In this document: positions 8,275 to 16,354 of the stretch, one piece after another
Layout of the letters: every line of letters starts with the position of its first letter
Position numbering within the stretch: position 1 is the first letter of the stretch
Origin: a virus
Direction: 5' to 3' (one strand)
IMG/VR virus record: IMGVR_UViG_3300035182_000806
Span: 1 to 36,399 of that record
DNA length: 36,399 nucleotides
Position numbers and translations under genes: made by a program
Notes under the pieces: model-generated
The model's input: only the letters and a program-made list of their open reading frames with translations
The model's database searches: none
Told to the model about the DNA's origin: nothing

Positions 8275-8376
8275 CGCGTAGTTCTGGGTTGAAGGGTGTT
8301 TTAGCTGTGCGCGCCGCGCTGGGCGCTGGGCGCATTTGAAGGCCCACCCGCTACATGGGCCTAGCCCCATGGCCTA

Positions 8377-8393
8377 TAGCCCTCTGGCGGGGC
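8377..8393 (+). repeat. 17-bp repeat, copy 1
   Basis: TAGCCCTCTGGCGGGGC here is identical to 22085-22101. A shorter match (CTCTGGCGGGGC) occurs at 30300-30311. All three lie in non-coding gaps at borders of gene blocks. The function is unknown; regulatory or recombination sites are possible. Confidence 0.55.
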
Positions 8394-8457
8394 AGCTAGG
8401 GGCCTTGCTTTGTGTGATTTGGCGCCTGGCACGGGCCACAACCGCGGGAGGCCTGTC

Positions 8458-8745
8458 ATGGCGCATATTCGCTATCTTAAGGACCACGGGGCGTTCAACG
8501 CCGGAGAGACCGGCTCCATCGAAGAGAGCGAAGCCGCGAAGCTCGTGGCGCGGGGCGTTGTCGAGCTCCTCCCGCTGAAGCTCGCGGCTGCGCTGGCCAT
8601 CAACCCGAGTAGCGAAGAGTTTGATGCCAAGAAGTTCCACGACGCGCACGCTGCGAACGACGCCGCGGCTGCGGCGACTGCGCGGATCACAGGTAAGACT
8701 TCCTACCCAAGTGTGAACGGCTACGACGTGGCCTCGGAGAAGTGA
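8458..8745 (+). CDS. Hypothetical small protein (95 aa)
   Basis: The frame is open upstream, but the ATG at 8458 has a GGGAGG six bases before it and is the better start. The N-terminus (IRYLKDHGAFNAGETGSI followed by a second helix ending AAKLVARGVVELL) has the same pattern as residues 10-40 of the protein at 436. It is probably the same small fold. The C-terminal half is alanine-rich and charged. It ends one base before the connector gene and may be a head or neck accessory protein; the function is unknown. Confidence 0.7.
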   Translation: MAHIRYLKDHGAFNAGETGSIEESEAAKLVARGVVELLPLKLAAALAINPSSEEFDAKKFHDAHAANDAAAAATARITGKTSYPSVNGYDVASEK

Positions 8746-8746
8746 C

Positions 8747-9700
8747 ATGGCTCTGAATGCCAACGCGCTGATCGATCTGCAGTCCGTGAAGGACGAGCTC
8801 GGATACACGGACACGACGTACGACGCGATGCTGACGGGCCGGATCAATCGCGTCAGCTCGGCGATCGAGCGGTACTGCAACAAGAACTTCTTGATCGGTT
8901 ACGTCACGGAGACGGCGCCCGGCCCCATCGTACGCAGCCCGCGGCTTCAGCTGAAGCGTGATCCGGTGTGGGCCGTGCAGTCCATCACGCAAGACGCCCA
9001 AGTCCAGCCGACGATCGTGAATCCTACGGTCTATCAGCTGGAGAGTTCCCGAACCGGCTGGATCTACCGCGCTGCGCGCTGGGCGACTACGGCGATTCGC
9101 CGGCCCGACATCGTCCAGGACTTTCAGCCGAACACGGAGCAAGAGTCCACGCTGATCAAGTACATCGGCGGATACATCACGACGAATATGGCGCAGACCG
9201 GCGCAGCATGGCCTGGCGCGACACAGACCGTGAAGGTCGGGACCATCTTGAAGGTTTTGCCGTCGGGATACCTGTCTCCGAATGAGCAGGTCTGGATGTC
9301 GTACATCACCCCCGACTCAGTCGGTACGGACTCCGGTGTTACGGGGTCCACGAGCCCGACGTGGCCGAGCCCCGCGACGGCTCCTCAACAGGCTGTGCTC
9401 GGAGCGCAGGGCATCATCCCAGGAGTGACTATCGTCGACGGAACCGTGACGTGGATCTACATGGGGACCGCGGGATCGGTCGGCACCGGGCTCGCAGGAA
9501 CCGCGGTCACACTGCCCGACGACATCGTCGGAGCGGCGCTGGATTGCATCGTGAGCAGCTGGGCTTCCCGCGGTCAGGACACGAACGTCAAGTCGGAGTC
9601 CATCTCGGGCATCGCGTCGGTCAGCTACGGCGACCGGAACCTGTTCCCGCCGACGGCTCAAGCCATCATCGATCGCTACCGGCGCTTTATTGTCGCTTGA
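8747..9700 (+). CDS. Head-tail connector (adaptor) protein with an inserted beta domain
   Basis: Residues 1-130 look like the HK97 gp6-type connector (IDLQSVKDELGYTDTTYDAM, INRVSSAIERYCNKNF). The C-terminal part (DDIVGAALDCIVSSWASRG ... AQAIIDRYRRF) completes that helical fold. Usual members are about 100-200 residues; this one has 317. The excess is an insertion at about residues 178-240 (SGVTGSTSPTWPS ... VTIVDGTVTWIYMG). Its threonine/tryptophan pattern is common in phage tail and virion proteins and recurs in the tail hub at 17191. The connector sits under the portal ring. ATG at 8747 lies one base after the previous stop. Confidence 0.8.
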   Translation: MALNANALIDLQSVKDELGYTDTTYDAMLTGRINRVSSAIERYCNKNFLIGYVTETAPGPIVRSPRLQLKRDPVWAVQSITQDAQVQPTIVNPTVYQLESSRTGWIYRAARWATTAIRRPDIVQDFQPNTEQESTLIKYIGGYITTNMAQTGAAWPGATQTVKVGTILKVLPSGYLSPNEQVWMSYITPDSVGTDSGVTGSTSPTWPSPATAPQQAVLGAQGIIPGVTIVDGTVTWIYMGTAGSVGTGLAGTAVTLPDDIVGAALDCIVSSWASRGQDTNVKSESISGIASVSYGDRNLFPPTAQAIIDRYRRFIVA

Positions 9701-9708
9701 GGTGAGTC

Positions 9709-10032
9709 ATGAACTTCTCGCACAGGTTCAACATCACGTTCACGGTTCAGAGTCCCACGGGCTCAGGGACTGCGGGTTCTCCCGACCCCACATTCGGCGC
9801 GCAGCGCACGATCAAGGGCCGTAAAGACACTATGAACCGACGCGTGTTCACGGCGGATGGCGAGGCCTATATCCAGGGCGATGTCTTCGTCACGGACCAG
9901 CCGCTCGCTGAGGGCGACCGCTACTGGGATGTCGGTACGGACACGTCGAACAACATGCTGAGCAAGAAGTTCTCGAGCGTACACAAGGGAGCGACCTTCG
10001 GGAACTACACGCTGTTCTATGGAGTGTTGTGA
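9709..10032 (+). CDS. Probable head closure (stopper) protein
   Basis: A 107-residue, beta-rich protein (TIKGRKDTMNRRVF, GEAYIQGDVFVTDQPL, GDRYWDV). The pattern fits small head-completion or stopper proteins, and the gene lies exactly between the connector and the HK97 gp10-like gene, where that protein is normally encoded. A GAGGTGAG precedes the ATG. I cannot confirm the family from motifs alone, so the call rests mostly on gene order. Confidence 0.6.
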   Translation: MNFSHRFNITFTVQSPTGSGTAGSPDPTFGAQRTIKGRKDTMNRRVFTADGEAYIQGDVFVTDQPLAEGDRYWDVGTDTSNNMLSKKFSSVHKGATFGNYTLFYGVL

Positions 10033-10511
10033 TGGGCGTCAAGGTCACAGGCGCGAAGGAGCTCCTGGCCAAACTCAAGCTCTTCAAGGACCGGGCGAAA
10101 GCCGCAGCCAGCGCAGCGCTCTACCAGCGCGCACTCCAGATCATCGCGCTCAGCGACAGCATGGTTCCGGTTGATACCGGGCGCCTGCGCGCGAGTCACT
10201 TCGTTGGACTTCCCGATGACTCGGGCAAGTTGAAGATGGGTTACGGCGCGAACTACGCGATGCCTGTGCATGAGCGACTTGACGTGAAGCACGAGCATGG
10301 GCAGGCGAAGTTCTTGGAGACCGCATTCGACAACTTCGCGTCGTCGAATGCGGCTTGGCTGCGCGAGAAGACGGTAGAGAATATCCGCAAGGGTATCGCG
10401 ATCAAGTCTGGCGGTTTTCCAACGACGCCCGAGAGCGGAGACTTGACGGGCGCCCATCACGAAGCACTCCGCATGAACCGCGCGCATGACCGGGCGCGAA
10501 GGAAGAAGTGA
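10032..10511 (+). CDS. HK97 gp10-like neck / tail completion protein
   Basis: This 159-residue protein has the characteristic core of the gp10 family: VPVDTGRLRASHFVG followed by GYGANYAMPVHERLDVKH, and a C-terminal helical part with a conserved phenylalanine-leucine-glutamate (KFLETAFDN). These proteins help join the finished head to the tail. The ATG at 10032 overlaps the previous stop (TGATG), and a GTG one codon earlier is an alternative start. Confidence 0.85.
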   Translation: MGVKVTGAKELLAKLKLFKDRAKAAASAALYQRALQIIALSDSMVPVDTGRLRASHFVGLPDDSGKLKMGYGANYAMPVHERLDVKHEHGQAKFLETAFDNFASSNAAWLREKTVENIRKGIAIKSGGFPTTPESGDLTGAHHEALRMNRAHDRARRKK

Positions 10512-10936
10512 TGGCAACCCTGTCTCCGGAAGTTGACATCGCAGCTGTACTCGTTGCCGCGACCACCGTCTTCAGCCCCGCGCTGGCCATGGACACCGAC
10601 ATCAAGTACGGCCCGCCCCGCGCGCCACTGAGCGCCGGAAACACTGCGCGAATCTGGATCATTCCGTATGGTGGTCAAGAGCCCGATCCTCTGATCAACG
10701 CCGCTGTGGACGGGAGCATCTACTACTCCAAAGTTCAGATCGTCGTGCGCGGCTTGGTCGAGGATTACATGGGCTCGCTGACGTTGGCGCGCAAGATCCG
10801 CGACGCGTTGCATACGAAGCATCCGAGCACGTACATCTCGCTCCGCGCGCTGAGCAGTGAGCCCATCTACCTCGGGATCGATGAGATCAACGAGCATCGC
10901 TGGACTATCAGCTTCGAAGCGATGTGGCGCGCGTAG
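10511..10936 (+). CDS. Probable tail terminator protein
   Basis: A 141-residue protein. The second half (VEDYMGSLTLARKIRDALH ... YLGIDEINEHRWTISFEAMWRA) has the helix-then-strand pattern of phage tail terminator / minor capsid proteins that cap the tail tube at the neck. It follows the gp10-like gene and precedes the tail tube gene, the expected place. The ATG is chosen over a GTG one codon upstream; the previous stop overlaps it. Confidence 0.7.
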   Translation: MATLSPEVDIAAVLVAATTVFSPALAMDTDIKYGPPRAPLSAGNTARIWIIPYGGQEPDPLINAAVDGSIYYSKVQIVVRGLVEDYMGSLTLARKIRDALHTKHPSTYISLRALSSEPIYLGIDEINEHRWTISFEAMWRA

Positions 10937-10961
10937 TTCACCCTAACCAGGAGAGCAGCAC

Positions 10962-11441
10962 ATGGCGAACCTTGAAGTTGGCTATTCAGGCAAGGTGGAA
11001 GTCGCGGACGACACGAACGGGTCCCTCGGGACTTGGGTCGCGCTCGGAGCAACGAGCGAGGGCGAGATCACGCCCAAGAACAACACCGCGGACGTGACGC
11101 AGGTCAACCAGGCGGGCTTCGAACAGCGCCTCCCGACGACGCAGGACGCGGACATCAAGGCCAGCGTGTTCTTGCTGTCCGGCTCGGCGGACCCGGGGTA
11201 CACGAAGTGCCTCACGTCGCTGAAGAACCGCGTGGAGATGTGGATCCGCGTCTGGCGTGACGCGACCACGTACAACCTCGCGCGGGTGTACTGCACTTCG
11301 GTCCCCAGCAAGATCGACCCGAAGAACCCGGTGAAGGTGGAGTTCAGCTTCGCGTTCAGCGGCAACCCGAACGGCTACACCATCAACAACCTGCTGACCG
11401 GCTCGCCGTACGCCGCGACCGTGATCCTCGGCATCGCGTAA
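10962..11441 (+). CDS. Tail tube-like protein 1 (probable major tail protein)
   Basis: A 159-residue protein with a GGAGAGCAGCAC box before its ATG. The sequence (VALGATSEGEITPKNNTADVT, then FEQRLPTTQDADIKASVFLL, VKVEFSFAFSGNPNGY) fits the beta-sandwich tail tube proteins of siphoviruses, which polymerise around the tape measure. The phrase EQRLPTTQD recurs in the next protein. A strong hairpin follows the stop, consistent with much higher expression of this gene than of those after it. Confidence 0.75.
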   Translation: MANLEVGYSGKVEVADDTNGSLGTWVALGATSEGEITPKNNTADVTQVNQAGFEQRLPTTQDADIKASVFLLSGSADPGYTKCLTSLKNRVEMWIRVWRDATTYNLARVYCTSVPSKIDPKNPVKVEFSFAFSGNPNGYTINNLLTGSPYAATVILGIA

Positions 11442-11456
11442 GTCTGTCGCACACCT

Positions 11457-11488
11457 GGCCCGTCCAACTCGCAAGGGTTGGACGGGCC
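11457..11488 (+). terminator. Intrinsic terminator / attenuator between the two tail tube genes
   Basis: GGCCCGTCCAAC (11457-11468) pairs with GTTGGACGGGCC (11477-11488). The inner bases TC-GCAA-GG extend the stem to a GCAA tetraloop. TCTCTTTCT follows. The next start codon lies about 20 bases downstream, so read-through must supply the rest of the tail operon. The same loop design occurs at 21366-21395. Confidence 0.8.
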
Positions 11489-11507
11489 TCTCTTTCTGGA
11501 GTCGTAC

Positions 11508-12197
11508 ATGCCCGCCATCGTCGTAGGTTACGCAGGAAAGCTCTCGCTCGGTGGCGCTCCGGTCAACCCCGGCGCAGCTGAGGCAACGACCCAAGTCGGT
11601 GGAACCAAGGAGTACCAGATCACGAACGCTGTGCGCCGGGTCTTGGACCCGAACACTGCGATCGTGATCAAGGACGGCGTGAGTACGGTCTCGCCGGCGA
11701 ACTACACTATCAACCTGATGAAGGGAAGCGTGACCTTCGTCAGCACGTATACGGTCGGCGGAGCCGTCACGTTCGCATCCGGGTACAAGTACATCCCGCG
11801 CGCAGCCATCGCGAAGGTCAGCAACTTCGAGGGCGCGCCTGTTCTGAACACCGCGGACGCGACGATGATCGGCGCGAACAATCCGAATGGCTACGAGCAG
11901 CGACTCCCGACGACGCTGGACTTTAGTGGTAGCTTCACTATCTTCAACTTCCTGGCCGACCAGTCGCTCCAGACGTACGTGACCAACAAGACGCCGATGC
12001 TCCTCGAGCTCGACTTCGATGGCACGGGCTCGGGCGTGACGCGCGCTTGGGTCATCATCACCGCGTGCAATAGCAACATCAAGCCGAAGGAGCTCAACAA
12101 CGCGGAGTGTTCGTTCACGCTCTACGATCAGTCGCTCGCGGCCAACGCGCTCAACGGCACCATCTGCAACGCCGCGTTTGACTTCGTCGTCACGTAA
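11508..12197 (+). CDS. Tail tube-like protein 2
   Basis: The ATG at 11508 follows a CTGGAGTCG box and gives 229 residues. The protein shares with its neighbour the GYEQRLPTTLDFSGSF segment and an overall beta-rich layout. It carries an extra N-terminal part (residues 1-90: an Ig-like or linker region with NPGAAEATTQVGGTKEYQI). It may be a second, minor tube subunit, a tube variant with a surface domain, or a tube-capping protein. The position after a terminator suggests a lower copy number than the protein before it. Confidence 0.7.
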   Translation: MPAIVVGYAGKLSLGGAPVNPGAAEATTQVGGTKEYQITNAVRRVLDPNTAIVIKDGVSTVSPANYTINLMKGSVTFVSTYTVGGAVTFASGYKYIPRAAIAKVSNFEGAPVLNTADATMIGANNPNGYEQRLPTTLDFSGSFTIFNFLADQSLQTYVTNKTPMLLELDFDGTGSGVTRAWVIITACNSNIKPKELNNAECSFTLYDQSLAANALNGTICNAAFDFVVT

Positions 12198-12247
12198 GCG
12201 CACAACCTTCCACCCGGCGCGACAGCGCCACCACTGAGGAGCAGTAC

Positions 12248-12820
12248 ATGGCAGACCCCAAGAAGGACGATCTCCGTACGGCAGCGATCAAGGGCGACAT
12301 CCGCTTCGACACGTTCGAGCACAACGGGCAGGTCTTCGGCGTTCGGCAGATGACGCCGCGCATCCAGCAGAAGCTGCTCAAGCACAAGGACGACCCGTCG
12401 GGCCGGACCGCGCAGCTGGCCATCGAGATCGTGTGCGCCGTCGCGCTCATGCTCGACCCCGAGGGCAAGCCGCTCGTCGACGAGATCAAGACCCCGGTCA
12501 TGCAGGCCGTCATCGGCGACGACGGGAAGCCCGTCACCGAGCCCATGCTCGGCACCCGCGGCGAGCCCATCATCAGCGTCGAGGGCAAGGCCCTCATGCA
12601 GGCCGTGATGAAGCAGAAGGTGGACGCCGACGGTCAGCCGGTGTTCGACGTGACCACGAAGGCGAAGTACATGCTCGGCGACAAGCTGTTTGACGACACG
12701 TACTTCGAGACCTTCATGGACCAGGGCAGCGACGAGGACAGCTTCCTCTACAAGGTCGCGATGACCGCGCAGCGGGTCAACGACCGCGGCGACGCGAAGG
12801 CCCGCGCAAAAAAGTCCTAA
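12248..12820 (+). CDS. Tail assembly chaperone (G protein)
   Basis: This 190-residue acidic protein lies between the tail tube and tape measure genes, the fixed place of the tail chaperone. FEHNGQVFGVRQMTPRIQQKLL and IEIVCAVALMLDPEG fit the globular chaperone domain. It ends in KARAKKS shortly after an A AAA AAG heptamer (12808-12814), where a fraction of ribosomes should shift to the -1 frame and make a longer G-T product. Chaperones of this kind hold the tape measure during tail assembly and are not in the virion. Confidence 0.85.
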   Translation: MADPKKDDLRTAAIKGDIRFDTFEHNGQVFGVRQMTPRIQQKLLKHKDDPSGRTAQLAIEIVCAVALMLDPEGKPLVDEIKTPVMQAVIGDDGKPVTEPMLGTRGEPIISVEGKALMQAVMKQKVDADGQPVFDVTTKAKYMLGDKLFDDTYFETFMDQGSDEDSFLYKVAMTAQRVNDRGDAKARAKKS

Positions 12821-12855
12821 GCGATCCGGGAACGCAGCTTCGGTTCTGGATCGCT
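12808..12855 (+). promoter_or_regulatory. Programmed -1 ribosomal frameshift site
   Basis: In the zero frame the codons read GCA AAA AAG TCC TAA, so 12808-12814 is the classical slippery heptamer A AAA AAG. Five bases later AGCGATCC (12820-12827) pairs perfectly with GGATCGCT (12848-12855), and GAAC / GTTC inside can extend it. A stem at this distance is a typical stimulator. The zero-frame stop TAA is at 12818-12820, while the -1 frame stays open to 13005. Confidence 0.85.
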
Positions 12856-13005
12856 GAGAAGTTTGGGCTGTTCCCCTGGGATACGCGGCTCTGGGCCATA
12901 ACCATGGACCAGGAAGAAGAAGTCCAAGAGTGGTTCCGGCTCCGCAACCAGTGGGACGCCGAAGCCTACGAAGCCGCGAAGCGCAAGGCCAAACTCAAAG
13001 GGTGA
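12814..13005 (+). CDS. T part of the G-T tail chaperone, made by -1 frameshift
   Basis: This frame has no start of its own near its beginning. Read from 12814 in the -1 frame after the slippery site, it gives 63 residues (VLSDPGTQLRFWIAEKFG ... WDTRLWAITMDQEEEVQEWF ... EAAKRKAKLKG). The full fusion (12248-12814 joined to 12814-13005) would have 252 residues. The stop lies four bases before the tape measure ATG. The residues look genuinely coding (Trp-rich helices, a lysine-rich end), as expected for the T domain that contacts tape measure and tube. Confidence 0.85.
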   Translation, partial: VLSDPGTQLRFWIAEKFGLFPWDTRLWAITMDQEEEVQEWFRLRNQWDAEAYEAAKRKAKLKG

Positions 13006-13009
13006 TACC

Positions 13010-16000
13010 ATGTCGGCTGAGACGGATCTGCTTACAGTTTCGATGTCGGCCGATGCGGCTCCGCTGACCGCGGGTCTCTCTGCAGCAGAGCAGGCATGTG
13101 CGAAGGCGTTGGAGTCCACTGATCGTCTCAGTACGGCGCTCGACGCGCTGACTGAGGAGATGGCCGCGAACCGTGAAGCTGCGGACTCCGCTGGGGAAGC
13201 ACACTCTGCGAGCGCCAGTGCCATCGGCATGGCGACTCAGGCTTGGGGCCTGGCGCTCGCAGCTGTGGAGAAGGTCGTTGGCGCACTCGTGGAGTTCGGC
13301 GACCAGGCCATCGAGTCCGCGCAGGCCATGGACCCCGGGGCTGCGATCAGGTGGTCGTCGTCTGTGGACGGGCTGCGCAGCGCGTGGGCCACGCTCACGG
13401 GAACGCTTGCCAAGCAAGTGATGCCCGCTATCGAAGCTGTGATGGACGAGTTCACGAAGCTGTTTCAGACGCTGGCAAAGTACGACTGGAAGGCCATCTT
13501 CGCAGAGCTCTTCCACATCATCGACAGCATCGTTCCGTACGTCAAGACCATCGGTACGGGCATCCTAGACGCGCTGACATGGCCGTTCCGCACGGCTATC
13601 AGCATGATCGAAGAGCAGATGGCCACGGCCATGACGATGCTCGGCGACATCATGAATAAGTTCGCGGGGACTGGGCTCGGTAAGCGCCTCGGCCTCGACG
13701 CGCACATTGGCGACGCGCTGGCCGAGACGGGCCGAGACATGACGGCGCAGGCTGCGAAGATCAAGGGCAGCTTCGCCGGCCTGGCCAGCGAGGTCGGTAA
13801 CGGTATCAAGGTTGGGCTCACCGCAGCGGTAGATGCTGTGGCGGGCGGAGGTTCGATCAAGCGTCTGCAGGATGCCATGACCGTGAAGTCCTCGGGTCCG
13901 GGCAATGCGGACGGGCAAGTCGCCGTGACCAAGCGGATGATCGACATGGAGGCCACGGCCTTCGGCATCCGTATGGCCCACGAGAAGGAGATCTTCGACC
14001 TTCAGACCGTGGCTGATCAACATCACATCGCGCAGATTCGGCAGGAGGTTGCCGAGAAGAAACAGGCTGCGCTCGCGGAGTACTCGGAGGCGAAGAACCG
14101 CGTCGGGAAGGCCGAGACCAAGCTGACCGAGGACCAGGGCAAGAACGCCGACATGGCCACGATCGCGGCCGACCAGAAGGCGCTCAACGATGCGATGGCC
14201 GACATGGGCGTCAAGGGCGCCAACGCGGTCAAGCTGATGAGCGACGCTGTGTCGGACGAGGCTCGTGCGTCTGGCGTGTTGAAGGCGCAGGCTGAGGACA
14301 CGAAGCTCGCCTACACCGAAGCCCGCGCGATGGCGGACAAGGCAGCAGAGGCAGCTGCGGCAGGGAGCCATAAGGGCGCGCTGGACGTCCGAGCGAGCGA
14401 AGCGAAGCAAGCCGCGGACATGCTCGAGGGACAGTATAAGCAACAGGCCGCGGAGGCCTGGACCGCGCAGGGCGCGGAAGCCAAGCTCAAGACGCAGACT
14501 GCGCACGAAGTCGCGCAGATTGGTAAGGACGCCACCGAGCTCCAAGCCAAGCGGCTCGAGGACGCTGCGAAGGTCGCTGCCAAGATCGCAGAGGAGATCA
14601 AGAAGAATCACGAGAGCGCACTCAAGGGCGCGGTCACGGGCTCGGCTGGCATCGTCATGGGCGGCGTGGAGGCAGCCGCTAAGACGGGCGACCCGATGGC
14701 CGCCCTGCTCGACGTCGTGATCGGCATCGTCGCAAAGAGCAAGGGCTTCACTGATCTGATGGGCGCGGTCAACAAGCTGCTCGACGATGTTGGCGGGGCG
14801 CTCGGGCAGCTGTTCGAAGGGCTGACGCCCATCATCCAGATGACCGAGACCCTCATCGCGCCGCTACTCAACGCGCTGGGCTCGGTGCTCGAGCAGGTTG
14901 GCGGGGCGCTCGTCGCCATCCTTCAGCCAATCATGATGGCACTCAACCCGCTGATCATGTCGCTGTCCGACCTGCTCGTGGCGCTTGGCCCGCTGATCCC
15001 GCTGACCGTGCAGTTCGCCATGCTCGTCTCCGGCGAAGGGCCTGCGCTGGACATTGCGGCCGAGGCGCTGAAGCTCCTGTCGCCGGCGATCGAGCTTCTT
15101 GCGAAGGGCATCAAGCTCGTGGTCGATGCCATCGCCGGAGTCTGGAACTGGATCGTCGACGAGATCGCCAGTGTGTTCAAGGCGCTCGAGGGCATCCCGC
15201 TTGTGGGAGGTATCGCCAAGGACGCCGCGACTGACATCGAAGCGATGAAGGTGCAGGTCAACGCGGTAACGCCTGCCGCTGAAGGTGCCGCCGCTGCGCT
15301 CACGCAGTTGCAGGGAGCGGGTACGGACATCACGAGCGCGTTCGGCGTCATGCGAAACGTTCTCGCAGACGCCAACGCGCGCAACTTGGCGAGCACCGAA
15401 GTCAGTGCGTACAACGGGCTCGGTCAACACGACGCGGGAAGCGGTGACTTGTTCAACGTAGCATTCGCCAAGGGCATGAACGATCAGGTGCTCGAGCCGC
15501 TCATCTCTACGATGAACACGGTTCAAGCCAACCTTTCGGGCGCGCAGTCCAACGATTCCTCGGCCATTGCTAAGGTCGCGATGGACGACGCCACCATCCG
15601 CGCGCTGCGGACGGCCATCGGACAGACCAGCGATCCCGCTGTGGTGGCTGCGCTGCAGAAACAGCTGACGTCGACCGAAGCGTCCGAGGTCCTCGATCTG
15701 GACGCGCAACGCCTGGCCGACGCACAGCTGGCCGTCCAGCAGGATCAGCTTACTGTGGCGAAGGACGCGCTCCAGATGCAGATCCTTCAGCTGGAGTACG
15801 ACGAGGCGGGCCGCGAGGGAAACTCGGCCGCACAGGCCAGCCTCCTCGACGCGATGATCGCGCTTGGTGACGACCAGACCGCGGCACTCACCGCGAAGTC
15901 CACGGACCTGGACGCCGTCCAGCAAGCGATGGTCCAGCAAGCGAAGGACCAGGCCGCGGCCAGCATCTCCTCCAACGGCGCAACCAACGCAAACACGAAG

Positions 16001-16354
16001 GCGACCAAGGACAACACCCAAGCCCTGACGAACATGGTCTCGGGATTCAATACTGCGCGCTACACGTACAACGCGCAGGTGGACAGTGCGCGAGACGGGG
16101 CCGGCGAGACCGACGCGCAGCCTTGGAAGCATCCCGTGGACATGTCCAGCGTCACGGATGAGATCAAGAAGCATCTCCAGATGGTGGCGCAGTCCGGAGG
16201 CGGTTCCGGAATGCACATTCATGGCGACGTGAAGGTGGAGGTGGACTCGCGGGATCCGGGTACGTTCGCAGACCGGGTCGAGGCCGCAATGCGACTCAAG
16301 ACGTTCAGGAAGCGCGGGCTCAATACGCCTGGCACTTCTGGAGAGTTCCCCTAA
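13010..16354 (+). CDS. Tail tape measure protein
   Basis: A 1114-residue, alanine-rich, largely helical protein directly after the chaperones. Residues about 340-530 are charged heptads (KAETKLTEDQGKNADMATI and similar). Residues about 560-680 hold several long hydrophobic stretches (LIAPLLNALGSVLEQVGGAL, LLVALGPLIPLTVQFAMLV), as in tape measures that insert into the host membrane. The last ~60 residues (SGMHIHGDVKVEVDSRDPG) are a beta/charged end seen in this family. Its length sets tail length; at about 0.15 nm per residue this suggests a tail near 165 nm. No peptidase or transglycosylase motif is evident. Confidence 0.93.
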   Translation: MSAETDLLTVSMSADAAPLTAGLSAAEQACAKALESTDRLSTALDALTEEMAANREAADSAGEAHSASASAIGMATQAWGLALAAVEKVVGALVEFGDQAIESAQAMDPGAAIRWSSSVDGLRSAWATLTGTLAKQVMPAIEAVMDEFTKLFQTLAKYDWKAIFAELFHIIDSIVPYVKTIGTGILDALTWPFRTAISMIEEQMATAMTMLGDIMNKFAGTGLGKRLGLDAHIGDALAETGRDMTAQAAKIKGSFAGLASEVGNGIKVGLTAAVDAVAGGGSIKRLQDAMTVKSSGPGNADGQVAVTKRMIDMEATAFGIRMAHEKEIFDLQTVADQHHIAQIRQEVAEKKQAALAEYSEAKNRVGKAETKLTEDQGKNADMATIAADQKALNDAMADMGVKGANAVKLMSDAVSDEARASGVLKAQAEDTKLAYTEARAMADKAAEAAAAGSHKGALDVRASEAKQAADMLEGQYKQQAAEAWTAQGAEAKLKTQTAHEVAQIGKDATELQAKRLEDAAKVAAKIAEEIKKNHESALKGAVTGSAGIVMGGVEAAAKTGDPMAALLDVVIGIVAKSKGFTDLMGAVNKLLDDVGGALGQLFEGLTPIIQMTETLIAPLLNALGSVLEQVGGALVAILQPIMMALNPLIMSLSDLLVALGPLIPLTVQFAMLVSGEGPALDIAAEALKLLSPAIELLAKGIKLVVDAIAGVWNWIVDEIASVFKALEGIPLVGGIAKDAATDIEAMKVQVNAVTPAAEGAAAALTQLQGAGTDITSAFGVMRNVLADANARNLASTEVSAYNGLGQHDAGSGDLFNVAFAKGMNDQVLEPLISTMNTVQANLSGAQSNDSSAIAKVAMDDATIRALRTAIGQTSDPAVVAALQKQLTSTEASEVLDLDAQRLADAQLAVQQDQLTVAKDALQMQILQLEYDEAGREGNSAAQASLLDAMIALGDDQTAALTAKSTDLDAVQQAMVQQAKDQAAASISSNGATNANTKATKDNTQALTNMVSGFNTARYTYNAQVDSARDGAGETDAQPWKHPVDMSSVTDEIKKHLQMVAQSGGGSGMHIHGDVKVEVDSRDPGTFADRVEAAMRLKTFRKRGLNTPGTSGEFP

